In this document: positions 1 to 8,591 of the stretch, one piece after another
How positions within the stretch are numbered: the first letter of the stretch is position 1
How the letters are laid out: each line of letters starts with the position of its first letter
From: an uncultured Alphaproteobacteria bacterium
GTDB taxonomy: Bacteria > Pseudomonadota > Alphaproteobacteria > Thalassobaculales > Thalassobaculaceae
Direction of reading: 5' to 3'
DNA: 41,374 nt
Assembly: GCA_902589475.1 (NCBI GenBank)
Contig: CACITD010000019.1
Location: forward strand, 1 to 41,374
Notes under the pieces: generated by a model
Databases searched by the model: none
What the model was told of the DNA's origin: nothing
Seen by the model: only the letters and a program-made list of their open reading frames with translations
Translations under genes and position numbers: made by a program

Positions 1-809
1 TGTTGCTCAGAACCTGAACCGATTTCTCTGCCCCCAAATGGCCCTTTCCGCGGCTCGCCAGGATTAACAAAGATTTTGTAAACTAATTCTAAGTCTTCAA
101 ACTTTCGGTCATTTTCGTCACAAATTCTCTTCAGTGTATTGAGGCGTTCCGTCATGCGTTCCTTGTCTATGGCTACTGCTAGCCAGCCATCTCCATGCTT
201 TACTACTCTGCGCAACGCCGGATTTGCTATGCCGCCGATTAGGATGGGTGGGTGCGGTTTCTGGTGAGATCCGGGTATCGAATAAATTTTTGGAAACTCA
301 TAGGTTTGTCCATCAAAACTTATCTCTCCGCCTTTTGATAAGCGTTTAAAAATTTCGATGTATTCATCCGTTACGATACCTCTTTTATCAAAATCGTACG
401 TTTTCATAACCTGAAATTCTTCTTGTAACCAGCCAACGCCAGCACCAAGAATTATTCTTCCCTCAGAGAATTGGTCCATGGTAATTAGCATCCGAGACAA
501 TAATACTGGATTTCTATAGGGAATAATTAATACTGCGGTACCAATTTTGATTCTTTCTGTCACACCGACTAGTACACCCATCGTGGCAAGCGGCTCCATC
601 AGTGGTTCGGTAAGCGGAGCGGGAAAACTTCCATCAGCACTATATGGGTATTTTGAATTAATTGCAGACGGGAAGACAACATGATCAGCGAGCCATATGG
701 AATCAAAGCCCACCTTTTCTGAGAATTTAGCTAACTCTATAATTGTCTTTGGTTGGGCTAGGGATCCATAAATCCCTAAATCAATCCCAAATTGTTTTAT
801 ACTAGCCAT
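1..809 (-). CDS. LLM-class (luciferase-like) flavin/F420 oxidoreductase, C-terminus cut by window edge
   Basis: The reading frame is open from an ATG at 809 to the window edge, giving about 269 residues without a stop; the C-terminus lies outside. The translation reads as a TIM-barrel luciferase-like monooxygenase: an N-terminal strand around FGIDLGIYG, ADHVVFPS near residue 45, the conserved IKIGTAVLIIPYRNP stretch, GRIILGAGVGWLQEEF, and HPPILIGG followed by HGDGWL. These are hallmarks of the family that uses reduced FMN or F420 to oxidise or reduce small organic substrates. Cofactor and substrate cannot be told from sequence. It is the last visible gene of a minus-strand operon, 40 bases after the Ldh2-type dehydrogenase, so it probably acts on the same compound. 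It resembles the LLM gene at 28757-29710 more than the one at 4862-5698. The family call is firm; the function is not. Confidence 0.85.
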   Translation of the reverse strand, partial: MASIKQFGIDLGIYGSLAQPKTIIELAKFSEKVGFDSIWLADHVVFPSAINSKYPYSADGSFPAPLTEPLMEPLATMGVLVGVTERIKIGTAVLIIPYRNPVLLSRMLITMDQFSEGRIILGAGVGWLQEEFQVMKTYDFDKRGIVTDEYIEIFKRLSKGGEISFDGQTYEFPKIYSIPGSHQKPHPPILIGGIANPALRRVVKHGDGWLAVAIDKERMTERLNTLKRICDENDRKFEDLELVYKIFVNPGEPRKGPFGGREIGSGSEQ

Positions 810-849
810 GGCCCACCTTTTACAAAACGATTGCTGATTAAATCACAGT

Positions 850-1959
850 TTAAAGTAAGCAGTCTACTCCAGCATTTTTTGCAATATCTTTAATTATTGT
901 GTGAAGGTTATCGTTGATTGGAATACCAGATTTAAGTCGCATAGCCTTTGATATTTGTTCGGGTTCGCCAGGCAGCAATACTGGTTCATTGGGATCAGCT
1001 GGAGTTACTTTTTTTAGTGTATCAATAACAATCTCGATATCTTTGTTGAAATCCTCTATTGGTCGAAAGCTCTCAGGGTTTATAGCTTGAAAAAAGTGAC
1101 CCAAGTCATCTGGTGTATCTGTGGCAGCATTTTTCACACGAACAGGGGAAAAAGATGCGCCGGGCATGACACCACTTAGAACATGAGAGAATAGGGCTAG
1201 CCCATATCCCTTGTGTCCACCTAGTGTGGTGCCAATGCCTCCAATTGGGTTCAAGCCTCCGTTGTCACGGTTTTCGAAAATTTTCAATGCGTCCTTGGGA
1301 ATAGTTATTGATGTTCCCTTCGCGTCATTTACCCATCCAATTGGCAGGCTTATCTCTTTTAGGTTGTGAACTTTTACTTTATTAACTGCTGCAACGGTGG
1401 TCGCAAAATCTAAAACTAGGGGAGGATATTTTCCGGCAGGCGTAGAAAAAGCGAAAGGATTTGTGCCTAAAATCGGCTGTGTACCATGAGTCGGTACCAT
1501 TGATATGCCACGTGTCGATGTTGTGACAACACCAATCATTCCTTTCGCCGCTGCCAGCTCTGCGTAATAACCCGCAGCTCCAAAATGATGCGAATTACGT
1601 ACACAGACTGTCCCGATATCGAAGATTTTAGCCTTCTCTATAGCCATCTGCATCGCTTTAACGGAGACAGGATGGCCAAGTCCTCTATCCGCATCGAGTA
1701 AAGCCGTTGTCTTACGCTCCCGAACTATTTCAGTATTGGGTCTTATATTTAAGGCGCCCCGTTGCTTCGTTTCTTCATATTGGCGAAGCATATTGATACC
1801 GTGTGAGTCTACACCGCGCAAATCGGTTTCAACCATTACATCGGCTGTAACCTCTGCATCTGATTCAGACATGCCCCATGCTAAAAGGATGGTAAGTATT
1901 TGTTCTTTTAAAACGGTTGCAGGGTATAAATGCACTTCTGGTTTGATTGATGTATTCAC
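850..1959 (-). CDS. Ldh2/YlbC-family NAD(P)-dependent 2-hydroxyacid (malate/lactate-type) dehydrogenase
   Basis: This is a 369-residue protein, normal for the type-2 malate/L-lactate dehydrogenase family (Pfam Ldh_2), which also includes ureidoglycolate and sulfolactate dehydrogenases. Seen directly: DLRGVDSHG near residue 47 (conserved catalytic-loop region), DADRGLGHPVS, VRNSHHFGAAGYYA near 120, ILGTNPFAFSTPA near 165, and GGHKGYGLAL near 248. The family oxidises a 2-hydroxyacid to a 2-oxoacid with NAD(P). The start is a GTG whose last two bases overlap the TGA of the upstream ThDP enzyme (GTGA at 1956-1959), with GGGAGG about 13 bases upstream, so the two genes are likely translationally coupled. 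I infer that the dehydrogenase supplies a 2-oxoacid to that enzyme. The exact substrate is unknown. Confidence 0.88.
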   Translation of the reverse strand: MNTSIKPEVHLYPATVLKEQILTILLAWGMSESDAEVTADVMVETDLRGVDSHGINMLRQYEETKQRGALNIRPNTEIVRERKTTALLDADRGLGHPVSVKAMQMAIEKAKIFDIGTVCVRNSHHFGAAGYYAELAAAKGMIGVVTTSTRGISMVPTHGTQPILGTNPFAFSTPAGKYPPLVLDFATTVAAVNKVKVHNLKEISLPIGWVNDAKGTSITIPKDALKIFENRDNGGLNPIGGIGTTLGGHKGYGLALFSHVLSGVMPGASFSPVRVKNAATDTPDDLGHFFQAINPESFRPIEDFNKDIEIVIDTLKKVTPADPNEPVLLPGEPEQISKAMRLKSGIPINDNLHTIIKDIAKNAGVDCLL

Positions 1960-3641
1960 GGTAGGTTTTCACCTCCCTCGTATCGTCGCCATGCGCTCAT
2001 TTGCTGTGCGGAGGTCTTACAATGTAGAACAACAGGACGATCTTTAATATTAAATGCCTTTGAAACTTTTTCCTCAATTTCGTCCTCATTGGAAATTGTC
2101 AGTCCTGCAGCACCAAAGGACTCCGCCCATTTTGTAAAATCTGGGTTAGTTAGTTTTGTGGCATTCATAAAAGCGCGATTTGGATAACGAACATAAGAAT
2201 GCATCCCAATAGTCCCATACATTGAATTGTCAGAGATAATAATAGTTGGGTTGATATTATATTGCCGCGCCGTGGCAATTTCGTTACCCATCATGAGTAT
2301 CCCTCCATCTCCAATGAAGCAAACGACTTGGTCATTAGGACGTCTTAGACCAGCAGCAATTGCCATTGGCACGCCTGATCCCATGGCGCCCACGACAGAC
2401 GATAAAAACACGTGTGATTGTTTAAAGTTTATATATCTGTGAACAAAGCTCCCGAAATTGCCGGCGTCAGTCGTTATCGCCGCTGTATCGGATAAATGTT
2501 TATCAACTTCACTAACTACAGCGGCAAAGTTCACGCCGTCAGTTGTGCTATCCCAAGTTTTATTTGTAAGTTGGATGTGGATTTTGTTCAGTTTTTCTAT
2601 CCATTTTAGGCGTTCTTTTGTAATCTTTGGTGTTTTACGATCCAAGAGCGCCTCTATCACTTCTTTGGGACTTGCTGGAATGCCTAGCATGGGATGCCAA
2701 ACTCTCCCAACTTCATTTGCATCTGGCCAAACATGTACTAAAGGGATTTGGGGCTGAGGTGCTGTTGGAAAGGTGTACGATTGACTAACAGTATCCGTCA
2801 GCCTTTCTCCTAATGCGATCAAAAGGTCAGCTTTTTTCATTTCATCAATTAAGGGGCCTGGGACACGTATCCCCATGTAGCCTCCATAATTGGGATGCTG
2901 AGAATCGAATAAATGTGGCCTTCTGTGAGTTGGACAAATTGGAAGAGCATATGTTTCAGCTAAGGTATTTAGTTTGGATAGCACACCTTTTTCCGAGACC
3001 ACCTCAGCTAACAGCGCGCCCCCGACCAACACAAGTGGGCGTTGAGAAGCTGATATCATATCAACTAAAGTATCAATATCTTTAGCCCGCGGGCTCGCGC
3101 TGACTTTCGCGGCAGGGCCTACGGCATTGATCCTCGTTTTCTGATCGAAAATATCTTCGGGCATTACTACCGCAACAGGGCCAGGCGTTCCACTCTCTGC
3201 CAGGTGAAATGCTCTTGCTAAAATCTCTGAAGCCATATCAGGTTGATTAACTTCAAAGACTGCCTTTGTTATGTCAGCTAGTAATAGTGAGTAGTTTTGT
3301 TCTTGAAGGGCAAGTCTACCAAAATCATTACGTTCAACCTGTCCTATTATTACTATCAAAGGGGTCGCATCATGATAGGCGGAATGCAGAGCAACCATGC
3401 TATTTGCAAGTCCTGGACCACGGCTCACCATTGCAACACCTGCGCGATTCCTCAGCCGTCCATCTGCAACAGCCATAAATGCTGCTCCAGCTTCATGCCT
3501 GCAAACTACAGTCTTTATAGCATTATGGTTTATTAGGATGCTCGAAAGCCCTACGTAACTTTCACCTGGCACACAAAAAATTTGATCAACATTATGAAGT
3601 TCTAGACCCGAGGCTATTATATTGGCTACCGTTTCAGACAT
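1956..3641 (-). CDS. Thiamine-diphosphate-dependent enzyme, acetolactate-synthase-like
   Basis: The 561 residues have the three-domain layout of ThDP decarboxylase/acetolactate synthase enzymes: an N-terminal pyrimidine-binding domain with the conserved glutamate (E50 in CRHEAGAAF), a central domain (about 190-330), and a C-terminal diphosphate-binding domain with the GDG motif at 444-446 and its paired Asn at about 472. The family splits or joins carbon next to the carbonyl of 2-oxoacids. The N-terminus carries PGESYVGL where true acetolactate synthases carry PGG, and no small regulatory subunit is adjacent. I therefore do not call it ilvB; a catabolic 2-oxoacid decarboxylase or carboligase is more likely. 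The ATG start has GAGG six bases upstream. It lies between the oxygenase (35-base gap) and the dehydrogenase (overlap), so it belongs to one operon. Confidence 0.85.
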   Translation of the reverse strand: MSETVANIIASGLELHNVDQIFCVPGESYVGLSSILINHNAIKTVVCRHEAGAAFMAVADGRLRNRAGVAMVSRGPGLANSMVALHSAYHDATPLIVIIGQVERNDFGRLALQEQNYSLLLADITKAVFEVNQPDMASEILARAFHLAESGTPGPVAVVMPEDIFDQKTRINAVGPAAKVSASPRAKDIDTLVDMISASQRPLVLVGGALLAEVVSEKGVLSKLNTLAETYALPICPTHRRPHLFDSQHPNYGGYMGIRVPGPLIDEMKKADLLIALGERLTDTVSQSYTFPTAPQPQIPLVHVWPDANEVGRVWHPMLGIPASPKEVIEALLDRKTPKITKERLKWIEKLNKIHIQLTNKTWDSTTDGVNFAAVVSEVDKHLSDTAAITTDAGNFGSFVHRYINFKQSHVFLSSVVGAMGSGVPMAIAAGLRRPNDQVVCFIGDGGILMMGNEIATARQYNINPTIIISDNSMYGTIGMHSYVRYPNRAFMNATKLTNPDFTKWAESFGAAGLTISNEDEIEEKVSKAFNIKDRPVVLHCKTSAQQMSAWRRYEGGENLP

Positions 3642-3676
3642 TTTAACCTCGCTTCTAATTAAGGCGAATTTTGAAT

Positions 3677-4678
3677 TCAGAGATCTTGCTGCAATGTTGG
3701 GTTATAATTTGAGTCATACCACCAATTCATATACTCACCATAAGAAATCGGTGGATACTTGGCTGGATTATTTTGTGACTTACATGATGATAGGCACTCG
3801 ATTTGACTATGAAGATGGGGACCAAAAAAGAAAGGGATGGCATATCGAGAATTTTCCGCGGGTGGAAGAGCGCGATGAGGTGTGGATCTGTAACGACCAT
3901 TCGTCCATCGGTCTAGCATATCACCGCTATTTACTACTATGGAGTCAGCAACATATGGAACATCTAGCCACTCGTCAGTATCAGTTTGAATTTGTAAGCC
4001 CGGTGCTTCACTTTGCGCAAGGAATGTCAGAAAATTCGAATCTGTATGAGGAGCGATGCCATATTGATTTTTTATTGCGTCTTTGACTGCAGGGTAATGA
4101 GATAATCTAAAAGAAAATTGGCTTTCCCAAAACGCATTTTCGAAAGTTGACGCTGGCATATCAAGTGAAATTGCAAGGGGTGCAAGAAGTTGCTTAGCTA
4201 ATTTGTCGATCGCGTCTGTGTACTCTAAAATTTTTTCTTTGAAACCTGGAAAGTTTTTTGGCCACTCGTTTGGCCCAGCGAACCTTGTCCTTGATTTTAC
4301 TAGAGGATCATCCGCGGATCTCTCTCTCTTAACAAAAAACGCCTCGTTCATATCTAATTTAGCATTTGGATCACTTGCTCCGGACGTTCTGACATTATAA
4401 CGCCCCATTCCCATATATCCGTTATTGTGGGAATTCATTAAAACAGAGTTCTTAAATTCCGTTGATTGGTTATGAAAACGTTGGGCCTCTTTGAAAGTTT
4501 GTTCGATTAAATCTTGTGAGATCCCGTGGTTGATTAAAATTAAAAACCCTTTACTCAAAAAAGCTGGTTCAAGGTTTTGTGCGATGGTGTACTCTCTGTG
4601 TGGATCGTCTCCAAATAGTGGAGCTAAATCAATAATTGGTATATCGTTTTCCGTTGTAACTGTCGTTTTTTTTGACAT
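3677..4678 (-). CDS. 2-oxoglutarate/Fe(II) oxygenase, isopenicillin N synthase family
   Basis: This 333-residue protein has the two-part layout of the family: the N-terminal DIOX_N region (IPIIDLAPLF at 13-22, then GFLILINHGIS at 44-54) and a C-terminal jelly-roll. The iron ligands are visible as H211, D213 (PHTDSNFLTFL) and H268 (RSTPHRAL). The usual 2-oxoglutarate anchor Arg-x-Ser reads Arg-Tyr-Ala (R278, A280), so the serine is missing. Members hydroxylate, desaturate or cyclise small molecules; homologues in bacterial catabolic operons are mostly uncharacterised. It is the first gene of the minus-strand operon, and its start faces the LLM gene at 4862 across a shared regulatory gap. No strong ribosome site is seen before the ATG. 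The family is certain; the substrate is unknown. Confidence 0.87.
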   Translation of the reverse strand: MSKKTTVTTENDIPIIDLAPLFGDDPHREYTIAQNLEPAFLSKGFLILINHGISQDLIEQTFKEAQRFHNQSTEFKNSVLMNSHNNGYMGMGRYNVRTSGASDPNAKLDMNEAFFVKRERSADDPLVKSRTRFAGPNEWPKNFPGFKEKILEYTDAIDKLAKQLLAPLAISLDMPASTFENAFWESQFSFRLSHYPAVKDAIKNQYGIAPHTDSNFLTFLAQSEAPGLQIQTDTDEWLDVPYVADSIVVNSGDMLDRWTNGRYRSTPHRALPPAENSRYAIPFFFGPHLHSQIECLSSCKSQNNPAKYPPISYGEYMNWWYDSNYNPTLQQDL

Positions 4679-4861
4679 GATCTTGAACGCTAGCCTTTAA
4701 ATTTGACACTTTAAAATTCTTAAACTTATTGGATTATAATTAAACATTATTAAACAACTACCTATTTTTAACATCTATGTTGTATGTTGCTTGGTTTAGG
4801 GGCTAATTGTTCTTAAGAATAACTTTTAGCAAAGCCTAAAAATTAGAAAGAGAGAGATCGT
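4679..4861. promoter_or_regulatory. Divergent promoter region between the 2OG-oxygenase operon and the LLM gene
   Basis: This very AT-rich gap separates two divergently read genes. A TTGACA box lies at 4703-4708 and a TATAAT at 4735-4740 on the plus strand, but their 26-base spacing is too long for them to form one sigma-70 promoter. An imperfect inverted repeat at 4802-4830 has GCTAA/TTAGC outer arms and GTT/AAC inner arms, and includes the palindrome TTCTTAAGAA (4810-4819). It ends 31 bases before the LLM start and could be an operator. No regulator gene is adjacent. Confidence 0.3.
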
Positions 4862-5698
4862 ATGGACATTGGCGTATTTATTTTTGACACAGACTATAGT
4901 GTAGACATAGCTGAATTGGCGAAAGAACTGGAGGCTCGCAACTACGAGTCGTTGTTTGTGCCAGAGCACACTCATATACCCACAAGCCGACAGTCTCCTT
5001 TTCCAGGAGGCGGTGATTTACCGCGCCAATATTCTCATACTCTTGACCCATTTGTATCGCTAGGTTTTGCTGCTGCTGCTACCGACCGACTCAAAGTGGG
5101 TACAGGAATCTGTTTGCTTCCTCAAAGAGAGGCCATTGTTACAGCAAAGTCAGTTGCTAGTTTAGACCTTATGTCAAAGGGTAGATTTGTTTTAGGCCTA
5201 GGAGGAGGATGGAATATTGAGGAGATGGAAGACCATGGAGTTAAATACAACCGTCGTTTCGCAATGATGAGAGAACGTGTGCTGGCCATGAAGTCGTTGT
5301 GGATGGACGAGGAGGCAGAGTTTTCAGGTGATTTTGTTAAATTTGAAAAAAGTTGGGCTTATCCTAAACCGTATCAGAAACCTCACCCTCCAATACTCAT
5401 GGGTGGAGAAACCGACTATACATTAAAACGCGTCGTTGATTATTGTGATGGTTGGTTCCCCAGAGGAAGAGGAGGATTTGATCCTATGGAAAGCGCCAAT
5501 CGCCTCAAGGATATGGCGGATGAAGTGGGACGAGATATCAATAGCCTCTCCATCAGTGTGTTCGGTGCGCCGCCAAAGCCAGAGGTGTTAGATACTTATA
5601 GAAAGGCAGGTATTGATAGAGCTCTTTTTGCCCTGCCATCGGAAGATAAAGACACCGTTTTTAAAACTCTTGATAAACTTCAGAGTCTTTTCGATTAG
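4862..5698 (+). CDS. LLM-class F420/FMN-dependent oxidoreductase (TIGR03619-like)
   Basis: This 278-residue luciferase-like TIM-barrel protein shows FVPEHTHIP near residue 37, the conserved DRLKVGTGICLLPQR stretch near 77-91, SKGRFVLGLGGGWN near 105-118, and KPHPPILMGGE followed by CDGWFPRG. The layout matches the short subfamily usually annotated as TIGR03619 F420-dependent oxidoreductases; F420 use is only inferred, as no F420 biosynthesis gene lies in the window. A purine-rich AGAGAGAG precedes the ATG. It diverges from the four-gene operon on the minus strand and may be co-regulated with it. The next gene downstream is pyruvate kinase, 131 bases away, so it probably forms its own transcript. 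Confidence 0.86.
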   Translation: MDIGVFIFDTDYSVDIAELAKELEARNYESLFVPEHTHIPTSRQSPFPGGGDLPRQYSHTLDPFVSLGFAAAATDRLKVGTGICLLPQREAIVTAKSVASLDLMSKGRFVLGLGGGWNIEEMEDHGVKYNRRFAMMRERVLAMKSLWMDEEAEFSGDFVKFEKSWAYPKPYQKPHPPILMGGETDYTLKRVVDYCDGWFPRGRGGFDPMESANRLKDMADEVGRDINSLSISVFGAPPKPEVLDTYRKAGIDRALFALPSEDKDTVFKTLDKLQSLFD

Positions 5699-5829
5699 GT
5701 ACCCAATAAATACCGTACATTATTACTTTGGTTGAATACTAATGCTCTAGTTGATCGTTGCCAAAGGAAGGCTTTTGTAAATAGTGCAAAATGCGTGTAG
5801 TGTTGAGTCGACACTTTTGAGGGTAGTTG

Positions 5830-7245
5830 ATGCGCAGATATAGAAATACGAAAATAGTTGCTACACTGGGGCCATCAACCAGAACTAAACGACAAATTCG
5901 CGCACTAATAATGGCCGGTGTAGACGTATTTAGGCTAAATTTTAGTCACGGTGAACATTCTGATAAAAAATCACGGGTGATTGCTATCCGAGAACTCGAA
6001 AAGGAACTAGACCGCCCTGTCTCTATCATGGCAGATCTGCAAGGCCCAAAATTGCGGATTGGAGAATTTAAAGATGGGGAAGTAGAATTAGCCCCTGGCG
6101 ATAATTTTAGCCTCGATTTGAAAGAAAAACTGGGGTCCAAAAGCCGTGTCCAGCTTCCGCATACGGAAATTTTTGATGCGGCGGAAGCGGGTATGGATCT
6201 CCTTTTGGATGATGGAAGAATTAGGTTGCGGGTGCAGAAAGTAAGTAAATCTGTGATTGATACAAAAGTTGTTACGGGAGGGCGGCTATCTGCTAGAAAA
6301 GGCGTTAATGTGCCTGGTGTTACACTCGGATTATCTGCCCTAAGCGAAAAAGATAAATCAGATCTTGAGTTTGCCTTGGGTTTGGGTTGCGATTGGATAG
6401 CCTTATCATTTGTTCAACGGCCGAGTGATGTTAAAGAGGCGAGGAAATTAATCGAGAACCGTGCAGCAGTTCTAATAAAATTAGAAAAACCCGCGGCTAT
6501 TGATCACTTAGAGGAATTAATGACCTTGACGGATGCGGTTATGGTGGCCCGTGGCGACCTCGGTGTTGAATTACCTCCTGAAAAAGTACCAGGCTTGCAA
6601 AAAAAGATTGTTAAGCTCTGCAGAAAATGGGGGAAACCTGTTGTAGTTGCCACACAAATGTTAGACTCAATGGTCCATTCCCCGGCTCCTACACGAGCCG
6701 AAGCTTCTGACGTCGCGACGGCTGTGTACGACTCTGCCGATGCCGTTATGCTTTCTGCCGAGACGGCCGCTGGAGAGTATCCCATAGAGTCAGTTGATAT
6801 GATGAACCGAATAATCTTGGAGGCGGAGGGCGATGAAGCTTATCAAGCCTCGATAACTTCTAAACAGAATGTTGTTGAACCAACTGTTTCCGACGCAATC
6901 ACATTAGCTGCACGGCAAGTTGCTGAAACTGTGAATGCGAATTGTATTGTCACCTACACCACATCGGGTTCAACCACTCTTAGAGCTGCAAGAGAACGCC
7001 CTACGGTCCCAATTTTATGCGTAACCTCCAGCCTTTCGACAGCGCGACGAATGGCAATTGCTTGGGGGATACATTCGGTACATATTGATCAAGAAGAACG
7101 GTTTTCCACCGTTGTGAAGCGTGCTGTTGACATAGCTGAGACACAAGGCTTTGCGAGTTCAGGGGATCATATTGTAATTACAGCTGGTGTGCCAATGGGA
7201 AAGTCAGGATCGACAAACGTTTTGCGTATAGAGAGAATCCCATAG
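5830..7245 (+). CDS. pyk: Pyruvate kinase
   Basis: Pyruvate kinase converts phosphoenolpyruvate and ADP to pyruvate and ATP in the last step of glycolysis. The 471-residue length is normal. Visible signatures are TKIVATLGPS at the N-terminus, FRLNFSHG, MADLQGPKLRIG, the catalytic-lysine motif VLIKLEKPAAI near 219-229, MVARGDLGVELP (metal-binding Glu/Asp loop) and MLDSMVHSPAPTRAEASDVA. The C-terminal allosteric domain (about 350-471) is present. A TTG lies one codon upstream, but GAGGG at 5819-5823 is six bases from the ATG at 5830, which decides the start. The neighbours on both sides are separated by more than 130 bases, so it is probably monocistronic. Confidence 0.96.
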   Translation: MRRYRNTKIVATLGPSTRTKRQIRALIMAGVDVFRLNFSHGEHSDKKSRVIAIRELEKELDRPVSIMADLQGPKLRIGEFKDGEVELAPGDNFSLDLKEKLGSKSRVQLPHTEIFDAAEAGMDLLLDDGRIRLRVQKVSKSVIDTKVVTGGRLSARKGVNVPGVTLGLSALSEKDKSDLEFALGLGCDWIALSFVQRPSDVKEARKLIENRAAVLIKLEKPAAIDHLEELMTLTDAVMVARGDLGVELPPEKVPGLQKKIVKLCRKWGKPVVVATQMLDSMVHSPAPTRAEASDVATAVYDSADAVMLSAETAAGEYPIESVDMMNRIILEAEGDEAYQASITSKQNVVEPTVSDAITLAARQVAETVNANCIVTYTTSGSTTLRAARERPTVPILCVTSSLSTARRMAIAWGIHSVHIDQEERFSTVVKRAVDIAETQGFASSGDHIVITAGVPMGKSGSTNVLRIERIP

Positions 7246-7389
7246 TTGAATTAATAAAATATAAACTTAGCTCTTGTGTGAAATTATTAAAAGGTGAACG
7301 TGGACAAGCGAGTTGGTTCTGTGTTTTGAATTCACCAACATGCCGGCGCATTACAGCTATTTCGCAGTAGAAGTTAGAGTGAGGCTTTC

Positions 7390-7950
7390 TTGTCTGAGAA
7401 AAATAGTAAACTCGATCAATTAGAAAAACAGTTAGGCGATAAAGTATCTGACTGTACCGAGCTGGCCGTCCAAGATTTTAATATTAAGATATCGATGGAT
7501 GGTACGTGGTATTATCAAGGTACACCCATTAATAGGATTGCTTTGGTAAAACTATTTGCGAGTGTGTTAAAAAAAGATAGAAACGGTATATACTGGCTGG
7601 TGACCCCAGTGGAGCGGGGAACTATTGAGGTTGAAGACGCACCATTTCTAGCAGTCGAGGTCAACCTTGAAAAGGACCGCAGGCAAAGTATAGGCAAGTT
7701 CGTTTTTCGAACCAATTTAGATGAGATTGTCGTTTGTGGACCTGACAACCCGCTAAGAATTCAACTTGACCCTTCAACAGGAGAACCAAGACCGTATATA
7801 TTAGTAAGAGATGGACTGGAAGCAAGGCTAACAAGGTCTGTCTACTATCAATTAGTAGATATCGCTATTGAGAATGAAACAGAAGGTCAGAAGGTTTTAG
7901 GAATATGGAGCAAGGAGACATTTTTTCCGCTGGGAACGATAGACGACTAA
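7390..7950 (+). CDS. DUF1285 family protein
   Basis: This 186-residue cytosolic protein matches the DUF1285 family by its signature: DGTWYYQGTPINR near residue 37 followed by LFASVLKKD, and the GIYWLVTPVERG segment. The family is conserved in proteobacteria and of unknown biochemical role; a structure-based link to small-molecule binding has been suggested but nothing in this sequence proves it. The start is TTG, chosen because GAGG at 7381-7384 sits five bases upstream and no ATG or GTG gives the conserved N-terminus. The gene overlaps the next one by 46 bases, so coupled expression with the CoA pyrophosphatase and the CCA-adding enzyme is likely, an arrangement I recall from other alphaproteobacteria. 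Confidence 0.88.
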   Translation: MSEKNSKLDQLEKQLGDKVSDCTELAVQDFNIKISMDGTWYYQGTPINRIALVKLFASVLKKDRNGIYWLVTPVERGTIEVEDAPFLAVEVNLEKDRRQSIGKFVFRTNLDEIVVCGPDNPLRIQLDPSTGEPRPYILVRDGLEARLTRSVYYQLVDIAIENETEGQKVLGIWSKETFFPLGTIDD

Positions 7951-8591
7951 TTTTATCTTTAGATGATTTTAGAAATATATTTTCGAGAGCTTTACGTCAA
8001 AATGCCATTCGAGATCAGCTGGATATTCTAGGCGATCATAATCTCAACCCGGGGATGTCTATCCCTGAAGTATCAAAACCAGCGGCTGTTTTAATCCCAG
8101 TAATAGGTAGAGACCAGGAGCCAACAATATTACTGACCAGAAGATCTGACGATTTAAATCATCATGCAGGTCAGGTAAGTTTTCCTGGAGGAAGACATGA
8201 AAAATCAGATTCAAATATGAGAGAAACGGCGCTCCGAGAGACTGAAGAGGAAATTGGATTAAAGCGAGACGCGGTCGAAGTGATTGGAGAGCTTCCTAAA
8301 TACGAAACCAGAACAGGGTTCAGTGTTAAGCCAGTTGTTGGTTTAATCAAACCACCATTCGAGCTCAATGTTGATCGAAAAGAAGTGGCTGATGTCTTTG
8401 AGGTCCCAGTCTCTTTTGTTCTCGATCGTAAAAACCATGAAAGGCATAGTCGGGAGTGGCAAAACACGATGAGACACTTTTATGTTTTTCCGCATCCAAA
8501 ATATTATATTTGGGGAGCGACAGCGGGTATGTTGGTTAATTTAGCAGAGCTTATTTTGGCAGCCGACGAAACGAGCAGAAATGATTCGTAA
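7905..8591 (+). CDS. NUDIX hydrolase, CoA pyrophosphatase (NudL-like)
   Basis: The 228-residue protein contains the family-specific signature LTRRSDDLNHHAGQ followed by SFPGG and a NUDIX box ending LRETEEEIGL near residue 120. This is the UPF0035/CoA pyrophosphatase form of the motif, in which an extra segment separates the GG from the REXXEE core. Such enzymes split CoA, acyl-CoA or oxidised CoA into 4'-phosphopantetheine derivatives and 3',5'-ADP, using Mg2+ or Mn2+. The catalytic Glu residues of REXXEE are intact. The ATG at 7905 lies inside the previous gene with AGGA only two bases before it, so the true start could be a little different. The end overlaps the CCA-adding gene by 11 bases. 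Confidence 0.9.
   Translation: MEQGDIFSAGNDRRLILSLDDFRNIFSRALRQNAIRDQLDILGDHNLNPGMSIPEVSKPAAVLIPVIGRDQEPTILLTRRSDDLNHHAGQVSFPGGRHEKSDSNMRETALRETEEEIGLKRDAVEVIGELPKYETRTGFSVKPVVGLIKPPFELNVDRKEVADVFEVPVSFVLDRKNHERHSREWQNTMRHFYVFPHPKYYIWGATAGMLVNLAELILAADETSRNDS

Noticed and set aside
3622-4086. A 154-codon plus-strand open frame opposite the 2OG oxygenase
   Set aside because: It lies wholly antisense to the start of the ThDP gene and to a gene with intact iron-site motifs. The product has no recognisable domain and no ribosome site.
7303-7317. A 15-base repeat, GACAAGCGAGTTGGT, also at 22896-22910
   Set aside because: One copy is intergenic and the other is in coding sequence of the dehydratase; a 15-base match is expected about once by chance in 41 kb.
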